Shown: positions 9,908-19,700 of the stretch, piece after piece
How the letters are laid out: every line of letters begins with the position of its first letter
Numbering within the stretch: position 1 is the stretch's first letter
Assembly (NCBI GenBank): GCA_964058805.1
Contig: CAXKVV010000179.1
Coordinates: 1 to 34,252, forward strand
Direction of reading: 5' to 3'
Length of the DNA stretch: 34,252 bases
Source: Schoenoplectus triqueter
Taxonomy: Eukaryota; Streptophyta; Magnoliopsida; Poales; Cyperaceae
The notes under the pieces: generated by a model
Databases searched by the model: none
Seen by the model: only the letters and a program-made list of their open reading frames with translations
What the model was told of the DNA's origin: nothing
Made by a program: the position numbers and the translations under genes

Positions 9908-12900
9908 ATGCCCCTTCAGCCTCTAGGCGTTGCCTCTACGGCTCCTTTGACACATCTCCTGGGCAAGGAGATTATCGACGGGGAGGCTCACAGATGGACT
10001 ACTGCTCCCTTCATCACTCCCTTGGAGTGCCATGGATATCAGCTAGAGTGGACCCGGTATGTGCTCATGCGGGAGGGGACTCTGCTCAGGCGAGCCGGGA
10101 TATATGACTCGGTTTTCTTGTCGATGTTTCATTATCATATCGACACACCCTGGCTACGGGCCTTTTGTGAGAGGTGGAACTATTCCACCAACACTTTGTT
10201 CATCGACGATCGGGAGCTGACTCCGACCCTCCTAGAGATACGGCAGTTGACCGGGCTGCCGATCTTCGGCCATTTCTATGACGAGTTCATGGTCTCACCC
10301 GCTGACTCGGGAGACTTCACTCGATTCCCGCCTTCTTTACAGAGGACTTATGAGATTTATTATCATCTACGGAGGGGGCATCCCGGAGTTCCGTTCAGAC
10401 ATTGGATCGCCTATTTCACCGATCGGGTCCATACTCGCCCTACGGGTTTGGCTTCCACTAGAGATCCATTTGGTACAGGTCGGCTCGAGATTCATCATGA
10501 CGGCCCTATTCCTTCTCAGGATACCCTGTGTTCACATGACATGGATCGGGAGACTTATCTGACCGCCTTCATCTCTTGGTGGATCTGCTATTTCTTATTA
10601 CCTAGCTCCCCTGCATACACCATTCGGCCTTCGGTGTTCATTATGGCGAGCCTGATCGCGCGTGGCGACAGGATCTCTTTGGCCGTGCCTGTGCTGGCCA
10701 ACATCTATAGATGCCTCCGCGGTTTGACTTCATCTCGTAGTCCTTCACAGTGCCAGGAGCTGATCCCGTGGCATCTGATTAGCGGATGGCTTCATTTACA
10801 TTGGTCTGGCTCATATGATCCCGGTATGGCGGTTACGCTACGAGATCGTCTACCTTTACTGAGTGACTTAGCTGGGGTGCAGCCAGCTTCATTGACTCCG
10901 GAGGCTGCTCGGTATAGATTCTTCAGGAGTCGAGATCATCTACACTTCTCTCGAGATAGATCAGTGGCCCGTGGGGCAGCTAGGGTTGCTGACAGGATGG
11001 TGATTGACAGCAGGGTTCCCTCTTCTGACCCTTCTAGCATCCGAGCCAGGCCTATTGATTTGGAGTACCTGATTAGTATTCGTCAGAGCTTTCTTCCTCT
11101 CAGATTGGGCGATTATATGTTCATCGAGCCCTATTCACCACATCGATGCGCACATCAGTTTGGCTTGGATCAGGATATTCCAGCGCCTCTTCTCCGCCCT
11201 ATATCACTGGCGGCCGATTTGGAGGGTATCGGATGGTGCTACACTCACCTTTTCCGACTAGGCACGGGCACTCGCTATCAGATGATATCCACCTCTAGGA
11301 CTTTCACCTTCACGAGGCGTTATCAGCAGTGGTATTATGAGATCATTCGCTCTTACCAGTCGTATACTCCTTCGGTGGTCGTCCGGAGTACATGTCCGCG
11401 AGATATTCAGCCTCTATTAGATGGCACCGTTTCGCGTGATCGCAGCCCTTTCCCGGCCCTTGCCGCAGAGCCTGTCGATTTTCAGGGTTTAGATAGCCGA
11501 TTTTCTCGTGCTCCTGTCAGGACCATTCTCACAGGTATACTTCATCATCCCTTTAGGTTATTTCCTTTCGATAAACCTCATCTCATTTCGACCAATTCTC
11601 TCTTGATTCAGAGCTGGCTTACGAGTATGATCACGCGGAGCCCGGGTTCTCAGTCCCTCGTCCACGAGTAGTTGGCGTTCATTCTCAGCCACCCGTCGAG
11701 CCACCGGCTCCAGCTACCATGGGGAGAGATCGAGACGGCGCCTCTCAGCCGTCTTCCCCGTCTTCTTTTCCTTTTCCCACTCCGGGTGATTTTCTTTATT
11801 GACTCGCCTATCCTTATTCGGGCGCACTTCATTTGCATCTCTGATTAGGGTTTATTTTCCAGCTCACGGGACATCTCCTGTGGAGGCTGCCCGAGGTGAC
11901 ATCATAGCAGATCTATCGGCGCCTGCGAGCACTGCCATTTCAGGGTTTTGCACCGACCTTGCCGTCGCAGGTTCGTGTGCTTCATTTAATACTTAGTTGC
12001 CAGCATGCACTAGTATTTTCATTCTTACATGTAGATTTTACAGACCCTGAGGCCGATGACATGGCATCTCCACACCGCTCAGAGTCTTTCTTTTATGACG
12101 GCCCTGCTTCACCGTCGATCTTGCTGGTACCCACTGGAGACGGTGACTCATTCGATGTGGTTCTGGGACCAGTGCTCACTCTTGTACGATCAGAGGAGGC
12201 TTCTTTAGAGCAGGGGAGTCCATTGGCTGTCGAGCCCGCAGGCGACGAGCCATTATTGATCGAGGGAGGGCCATCTCATGCTTCTTCATCTCCCGATGGG
12301 CAGCCTCTCATGGCCATAGATGGTGGAGTTTCATCAGATGCTCGGGTGGAGGACTCGACTGAGAGGGCTACAGTCGACTATGACTCGGAGCTAGATGAGA
12401 GTTGGTTAGTGGAGCAGCTATTCCACAGCCCAGAGACGGGGGTCCCGGCTAGCGAGGGTCTCACTGAGCCTCATATTTCTTCCGGTACCTTATATTTCCT
12501 TTATTATTTGCCCGTACTTTACTTTCCATGTACTTATGCTTTTTTTTTTTTTATTTTGTAGCCGGGTCTAGTGCACCTGCGGGTCCTCCTGAGGCGACCG
12601 ACATCCCTATCCCTGATTCAGTCCCGCCAGTCTCAGGCGACGAGGCGATAGGTTAGATCTTCTCTTCCTTCTACTTCTTCTTTGATTATAACAATTTGTC
12701 TAACCCATTTATTTTACTTGCAGATGTTACATCGAGGGATGTGCAGCTTACCTTGGCCGCGCTGGCGGATGCACTCCGAGACACCTTCTTCGGGGGCTAT
12801 CCGCTAGATTTCGAGATCCTGGACTCTCTACCCAGTGGTTTCTCTTTCGACTGGTATAGGCTGATGCGGGATACCATCGCGCCAGCTCTACTCATTGCAC

Positions 12901-13334
12901 CTCGTCTCGAGAGTACTTTCATTTCTAGGAGGTGTGAGGAGCTGCTCAGGGCTTACCAGGATGCGAGCTCTCTCGTATACCAGCACGAGTTGGAGATTCA
13001 TGAGCTGCGCAGACATTTGGAGGCTGCTCGACTTCGTTATCTTCAGCGGCTCTCCTCTTGTGCCACTCTCCGTTCCATGGGAGTCAGTGGTGGGCCTGCT
13101 CGACTGCTCGTGCAGGAGCTAGAGGACCACAGATCATCAGTAGAGGGCTTCTCCCGACATCTAGCGGGACGTCTTCCAGAGCTGCAGATTCACACGAGTG
13201 CTCGGGATAGTGCCTTCGCTCAGTTCTTGGACTTCGAGGCGACTTCGGAGGAGGACAGGCACTCCCTACACGCTTATCTGGAGACCATTAGTACTGTGCT
13301 ATTAGAGTTGGAGTCCCGCTTTTTGGGCCCATAG
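9908..13334 (+). CDS. Plant mobile domain (PMD) protein, six exons, carried antisense in element A
   Basis: Exons 9908-11534, 11612-11785, 11863-11970, 12044-12484, 12562-12651 and 12724-13334 (TAG) join in one frame, giving 1016 residues. All five introns are 72-77 nt, GT-AG, T-rich at the 3' end, and phase 1. Exon 1 carries the PMD: the RAFCERWNYSTNTLF, RELTPTLLEIRQLTGLPI and YDEF signatures (about residues 83-126), followed by FISWWICYFLLPS and a MASLIARGDRISLAVPVLANIY segment. Exons 2-5 are Pro/Ser/Asp-rich linker. Exon 6 has a likely coiled coil (SRRCEELLRAYQDASSLVYQ and following). The start is the first in-frame ATG, but the frame stays open upstream to 9629, at the LTR edge, so an upstream start or extra exon is possible. 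PMD proteins (the MAIN/MAIL1 family and transposon copies) are linked to silencing and genome integrity, but the activity is unknown. Extra antisense genes between pol and the 3' LTR are known in Tat elements. No disabling change was seen. Confidence 0.8.
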
Positions 13335-13927
13335 ACTGCACTTTTCATTTCTTCTTTTCTCCTTTTCTTTTACTATACTTGATATAGGATGCCTTGACAT
13401 TTATCATTTTGATCTCTTGTTGTGGATGATGCTTGCCTCTATTATTATCCTTTCATCGCTTCCTCTGCAACGCGAGGAAATATTTTATTGATTTCATGCT
13501 ATGCACCTCCAATCTTATTTGTAAAAGCGCCCTATTACAACTGCTTCATTCTTTCGCAGCGTCTAAACATAATAAAGAAAAATCTTACAACATCCTATTA
13601 CATTCATTCTATACATGTTTCTCTTTATTTATGGCAATACAAAACTCAAGTAACCGTGGTATTTTACGGATACCGAACCTGTCTGTATTGACCTCTAGGC
13701 CGGGTACAGAATAAACCCGTTTATCCCTTTATTACTGATGGATAAACTTACCAGTATCAATTGGATTATGGATGCAACTGATAACACCATTTTGTGGATG
13801 CTCCTTGTATATTTAGTTGACATTTATTTGTGGAAGCTCACTCACTCTCCCCTCATTTGTGCACCGTTGCGTGCAGAAGTGGAAACTCACCTTCACTCAT
13901 CTCCACTCAATTTGTTTTGTGGGGGTA
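13335..13927. other. Spacer between PMD gene and duplication
   Basis: This is the 3' flank of the PMD gene inside element A. Apart from the AATAAA at 13571, no domain-bearing frame, tRNA or repeat could be recognised. The few open frames are short and without recognisable motifs. Confidence 0.6.
13571..13576 (+). terminator. Candidate poly(A) signal for the PMD gene
   Basis: AATAAA lies 237 bp after the PMD stop codon, in an AT-rich stretch with T-rich runs. It is a plausible plant near-upstream element. The real cleavage site is not known. Confidence 0.35.
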
Positions 13928-14409
13928 CTACCCTCAAACATCCATCACGCATCCCTGCGAGACAGGCTTTCATCGGGTAGGTTCGCTCTCCATGACCTGA
14001 GTCACTTCTCTAAGCGAATTACTTTATTTGACACTGAATGTCGGGCAAAAGCATAAACCCTTAGTCTGACCCCTCCACGACCTATTTTGGGATTAGAAAC
14101 AGATCACCTCCTTGGGCGTGTGGTACTTTTGCGGATGAATGTACCCAACCTAGTTTTTTATATTTTAGCTACCCTCAAACATCCATCACGCATCCCTGCG
14201 AGACAGGCTTTCATCGGGTATGTTCGCTCTCCATGACCTGAGTCACTTCTTTAAGCGAGCCGCTTTGTTTAACATGAAATGTCGGGTACAAGCGTAAACC
14301 CTTAGTCTGACCCCTCCATGATCTATTTTGGGATTAGAAACAGACCACCTCCTTGGGCGTGTGGTGCTTTTACGGATGAATGCACCCAACCTGGCTTTGT
14401 ATAACACTC
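13928..14409. repeat. 241-bp direct tandem duplication in the pol-to-PMD spacer
   Basis: Two adjacent copies start at 13928 and 14169, both with CTACCCTCAAACATCCATCA. They remain closely similar through CTTCATCGGGTA, CTCCATGACCTGAGTCACTT, AAACCCTTAGTCTGACCCCT and CTCCTTGGGCGTGTGGT. Differences are mostly transitions. Neither copy encodes a recognisable protein. It lies between the convergent 3' ends of the PMD gene and of pol. Confidence 0.9.
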
Positions 14410-15076
14410 GTGGTGTCGGGGACAAAGGTGGCAACCCCTTATTGAAAAGATTTTATTATATTTTTTTATTTTTTATCAATGAGTAAGGAAAATAGGTTTT
14501 TATTGTTTTACTTATATATCCTTTTATTTTATCAGAAGAAGACAGATTTTGGTTATTAGTGATACATGTTACTAATAATACGAGAGTTATTTATTCATAT
14601 GCCCTCGGAAGCGGCTATTTACTAGCCACCAATTTGCTCGACCTATCCCTTGGCTTGCGCCGTGGGCGACCAATATGAGCAACTTTCGTCATTGGGCAAC
14701 AGATAGTTTGAGGGACAAACTGCAAACCCTGCCCATTTTTGTGTTTATTCTGTATCAAATGGAAAAACCCAGTGGTATTTGTATTATGAGCCCAAACACC
14801 AAAGCTCTCGCCTTACATTCTCGCGTGGTTTTGGCGTTGAATTCTCTTGTTCTATATATATTTTTTTATTTTTATAGGGCTATATGTGTTTGTGTGGTTT
14901 TGGATTTTTTGGGTGCATTCTATTTACAGATGCAAAAGTAAGGTTTTTGAGATTTTTATGCAAAAGTGGAGGTTAAACATGGGTTTGTGTTTCGTGCACG
15001 TGTGTGTAAGCGAACACTTATTCCCTCCCTATTTATTTATTTACAATAGATACTACTCGGTTGGCCCCGCTCCGGG
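14410..15076. other. Non-coding stretch after pol
   Basis: AT-rich sequence downstream of the integrase stop codon (minus strand). No gene, RNA or repeat was recognised. It would be 3' untranslated internal sequence of element A. Confidence 0.6.
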
Positions 15077-16765
15077 CTATGTGTAGTATTTCTTCAGATA
15101 TCGCCCATTAATCGGTGGCATGGGCCTTTCACCTTCATGATCTATGAGTTGGTATGCGCCGCCTCCGTATACCTTCTCAATTACGTATGGCCCCTCCCAA
15201 TTCGGAGAGAATTTTGGGCCGATGTGCCGGCCAATAATCGGCCTCTTAAGGACAAGAACAAGCTCCCCTTGTTGAAATGCCCTGACTCGCGCCATCTTAT
15301 CATATGCCCTTGTCATTTTTGCCTGATATATTTCAAGGTTCTGCTGGGCTATCAGTCTCTTTTCGTCCATGGCATCCAACTCATCCAGTCTAAGTTGTTG
15401 GCATTCGTCCATGGTCATATCATTTTGCATAGCCACCCGCAATGACGGTAATTCCACCTCAAGAGGGAGAACGGCTTCAACCCCAAAAGCCAAAGAATAC
15501 GGGGTAGCTTGCGTAGGCGTTCGGTACGTGGTCCGATAAGCCCATAATGCCTCCTGTAGACGATTGTCCCAGTCTCGTTGGTTGCCGTCCACGGTCTTTT
15601 TCATAATATTGATTAGGGTTTTGTTAAAGGCTTCGGCCAGGCCGTTGGCTCTCGGATTATAAATGGACGAGAATCTCCAATCAATATTAAATTGCTCCGC
15701 CAGGGCATAGACTTTGGAGCTCTTGAAGGCCGTCCCGTTATCGGATATTATCCGTTGTGGGGTACCGAATCGGTAGAGGATGTGCGTCTTAAAGAATTTA
15801 ACCACATCGGATGCTTTGACTTCTTTGAGTGGAACGGCTTCAGCCCATTTAGTAAAGTAATCTGTTGCCGCCAGGATAAACCGGTGACCTCTCGACGTAG
15901 GAGGGTCTATGGGCCCTACTATGTATGTGCCCCACATATTAAATGGCCAGGATGCTACAGTGGGGTGCAACGGGTTTGGCGCTTGATGTATAAAAGGGCC
16001 ATGTATCTGGCACATGCGGCATTTCTTTGCGTACTCTTCACAATCAGCCACCATTGTAGGCCAATAATACCCCATTCGCTTGATCTTTAGCTTCATTTTC
16101 GGCCCAGACTGATGTGCTCCGCATAGCCCGGAATGGACTTCTTTCATAACCTGCTCGGCTTCAGGCCCTGATATACACCTCAGCCATAACTGATCATAAG
16201 ACCTCCGGTATAGCGTATTGCCCACATACGCGTATCGTAGTACCCGCTTTCTTAGTTGATCAGCTATCCTTTTGTCTTTGGGGAGGGTACCATGCCGGAA
16301 ATATTCGATGAACGGCTGTCTCCAATCATCGTCTTCAGTTATCATTGTTTCTTGGCATTCCATCTTTTCTAGCCCAGTATTTTCATTATTCGTATTATCT
16401 ATCGTCTGACACAATGATAATGGCCTTCTATTGCGGATGATGATGTAGATTTCTGGTTCTGTTGGTTCACCCAGCTCCTTGGCGAGTTTGGCCAACGCAT
16501 CTGCTTCACCGTTCACGGCCCTCGTGACCTTCTCGATGGACACATACGGGATTTTCTTCATTAGTTCCATGGCCTTTTGGTGATATTGTATTAGTTCCGG
16601 CTTTAGGACCTTGTATTCACCAATTATTTGGTTTATGATCAGCTGTGAGTCTCCAAAGATGCGTACAGCCTTGATCTCTAGCTCCAGTGATAGCTCTAGC
16701 CCGGCGATAAGCGCCTCATACTCTGCTTCATTATTTGTGCATGGTTCGGTTAAAGCCAGAGAATG
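15077..16765 (-). pseudogene. pol: Element A pol 3' part: end of second RNase H and integrase
   Basis: This is the same frame as the upstream polyprotein, separated only by one in-frame TGA at 16768-16766. The first ~65 codons carry the middle of an archaeal-type RNase H (NNEAEYEAL, FGDSQLI); EADALAKLA follows near 16510-16480. Integrase follows: an HHCC zinc site (EVHSGLCGAH near 16135, CRMC near 16020), then the catalytic core. The core has the second Asp in IISDNGTAF (15742) and Glu in GLAEAFNK (15634) with the canonical 35-residue spacing. The first catalytic Asp is replaced by Tyr (WGTYIVGP, codon 15925-15923). The C-terminal part has a GPY/F-type segment (WEGPYVIEKV) and no visible chromodomain. 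Integrase would insert element cDNA; this copy is expected to be inactive. Confidence 0.9.
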
Positions 16766-19700
16766 TCATATTATCCCGCCTTCCGGGGTTACGAAGACTA
16801 GTCCTGCGCCAGCTCGCACAGTTGGGACTCCTGGGCCCGCGATCGGCTTGATTGAAGAAGCACCATCAAAGTACAACTCCCATATAGGGTTTCCTTCTTC
16901 AACATGTAGAGTTTCCTCATCGGGAAAATCACATCTTAGTGGGGAGTCATCTTGAATCGGGTGTGCAGCCAGGAAATCTGCTAGCGCCTGCCCCTTGATC
17001 GCCTTTTGCGGTGTGTATGTGATGTCAAACTCGGTAAGAATGATCGCCCATTTGGCCAGCCTACCCGTCAATATTGGCCGGGTCATCAGGTATTTGAGGG
17101 GGTCTACCTTAGATATTAAAATGATTTTGTGGGCTAGCATGTAGTGCCTCAATTTCTTCACCGCGAAGATTAGGGCTAAACAATGCTTCTCGATCGGTGA
17201 ATACCCATGTTCTGCCCCTACCATCATGCGACTTAAGTAATATAGCGCATTTTGATTACCATCCTGGTTTTCTTGTGCCAATAGGGCTCCCAAGGATCCA
17301 TCTAGGGCGGTCGTATACAGGATAAGTTCCTTTCCGGGTATGGGCGCCGCCAATACTGGAGGGTTGAGTAGATATGCCTTGATTTCTTCAAAGGCTCGCT
17401 GGCACTCGCCATCCCACTTAAACGGGATATTCTTCTTAGTTAGCCGGGTGAAGGGTTGGATTTTACCCGATAGGTTGGCTATGAACCGCCTGATGTACGC
17501 CAATTGCCCTTGCAAAGATCGCAATTGTTTTAAATTCTTTGGCGGGGATAGTTCAGTTATTGCTTTGATCTTGCCCGGGTCTATTTCGATTCCCCTGTGG
17601 CGTACCACAAATCCCAGAAATTTACCAGATGATACCATGAAGGCGCATTTCAATGGGTTTAATTTGAGCGCATGTTCTCTCAGGCGGTTGAAAACGACCT
17701 CAAGATATTGGAGGTGTTCTTCATATGACATGGCTTTGATGACCAGATCATCCACATAGCACTCAAATATCTTGTGGATTAGATCGTCGAATATCTTCGT
17801 CATCGCCCGTTGATAGGTGGCACCCGCATTTTTGAGCCCAAACGGCATGACTTTGTAACAATAGATGCCAATCGGCGTGCGGAAGGCTGTGTGCCTTTCA
17901 TCTTCTGGCGCCATTTTGATTTGATTATAGCCCGCATAATCGTCCATGAAGGAGAAGACTTCATAAGAGGATGTATGGTCAATTATGATTTCGGTCACTG
18001 GGAGCGGGAAATCATCTTTAGGACACGCCTTATTTAAGTCCCGAAAGTCCACACAAATGCGGATCTGCCCATTTTTCTTTTTAACTGGGATAATACTAGC
18101 CACCCATTCCGGCGTCTCTTCTTCCCGTATGAAGCCCGCGTCAATGAGTTTCTTCGTTTCCTCCACGACCTTTTCTTCGAGTTCTATTCTCATCCGCCTC
18201 GGCGCCTGTTTAATCGGCTTGAAGGTTGGATCAATTTTTAAGTAATGGACCGCCACGTTGGGATCTAATCCAGGCATTTCTTTATAACTCCAAGCGAAGC
18301 AGTCCATGTAGCTTTTAAGGAATGTCTTCAACCTGTCAGCCACCTCTTCTGGTAACGACGCGCTTATGAAAGTTGGTCGTGGGTCTTCTTCCGTCCCCAA
18401 ATTAATTTCAGCTAACTCATCGACCGTGTTGGGTTCCTTTTCTAGCTGTTTCAAAGCATTTTTCAGGACTGGGGCATTGTCCTCTTCTGTTTCATTATCT
18501 AGCGTCTCAACAGAAGTCATGCAACAGCTTTCTTCCATACGGTACTCGTTGAGAGACCCCTCAAGACATACTGCGTCATCGCAGTTATACCCTAACCCCC
18601 GGGTGTATTTTATTTTACCATCCAGGCCCAGAACCTTATTCTGGCCGCCATTCCAGAGTTCATCGAAGCGCTTGGCCTCGGCCTTGGATATGTCTCTCAG
18701 ACATTTCGCCCTTTTTGCCAGTTTATACAGCTCCTTTCCAAAGGGATGAGATGCAGCGTCACCGCCCGTTGCATTCTCCGATTCTTGTTCTATCACCCAC
18801 TTCTTCCAAGCGTCGTGATCAGGGTTCTTCAGAGACTGGGTTGAATCGCTCTGATAGAAAATTATAGCCTTGTGGATGATAGTTTTCCCTTTGATGCGCT
18901 CTACCTTTGCCGGCACAACAAAGGTTTTAAGAGTCTGGATGTGGTTCACTTCCCTTGGCATGAGGTCTTTAAAATGCCTTTCAGGAACCACGGTAATCTC
19001 TAGCGCTGCCATCTCTTCTTCTATCTCAATGTTCATGACTGAGTTGGAGCGGTAGATTTCTTTGATCGGCTTTCGTCTCGCAACCTTAGGTTTGCTAGGT
19101 ACAGGAGTATGCGAGATCGTATAAGCCACCCCTTTGCCTTTGTTATTCGAGTTATGCGGAGCTGGGTCTTGTTGAAAGCTCTTCGGGAGTTGGATTGTCC
19201 CGTTTCTGTGCCCTTCTTCTATTAGATCTTTGAATACCCAGCATTCTTCAATGGTGTGACCCAATATGCGATGATAAGGGCAGAATTCGCCTTCACCGGC
19301 TCTTTCCATGTCTGCGGGTCTTTTACAAACGGGAAGCGTCAATCCGCTCTTTAAAGCCTGCTCAAATATCCGAGCTGTCTTATTTTTCAGGAAAGAGTAT
19401 GGTTTACTCTTCTTGGCCTTGAGGGTTTGCATGACGGCCGATTGTTTAGCTTTTGTTTCTTCCCCCTTTGATTCGTCTACTATAACAATTACCCGTTTGC
19501 CGCCATCGGGTGCTTGCCTTTCGGGGGTCCCGGAACGGGGTTCGCTCGTCACTTCTTTGAGTAGCTCGGAGTTATAGATCGCGGCTTGCAGGTTTTCAAT
19601 CATTATCATGATTTCATTGTGTTGCACTTTAATATCCTGCATCACTTCCCATTGTTCAGACACCTCCCTCCTATTGTTTTCAACTTGGTGCCTTATTTCG

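Noticed and set aside
15077..15300. Chromodomain at the integrase C-terminus
   Set aside because: The frame ends soon after the GPY/F-like segment and a short basic tail, with no chromodomain pattern.
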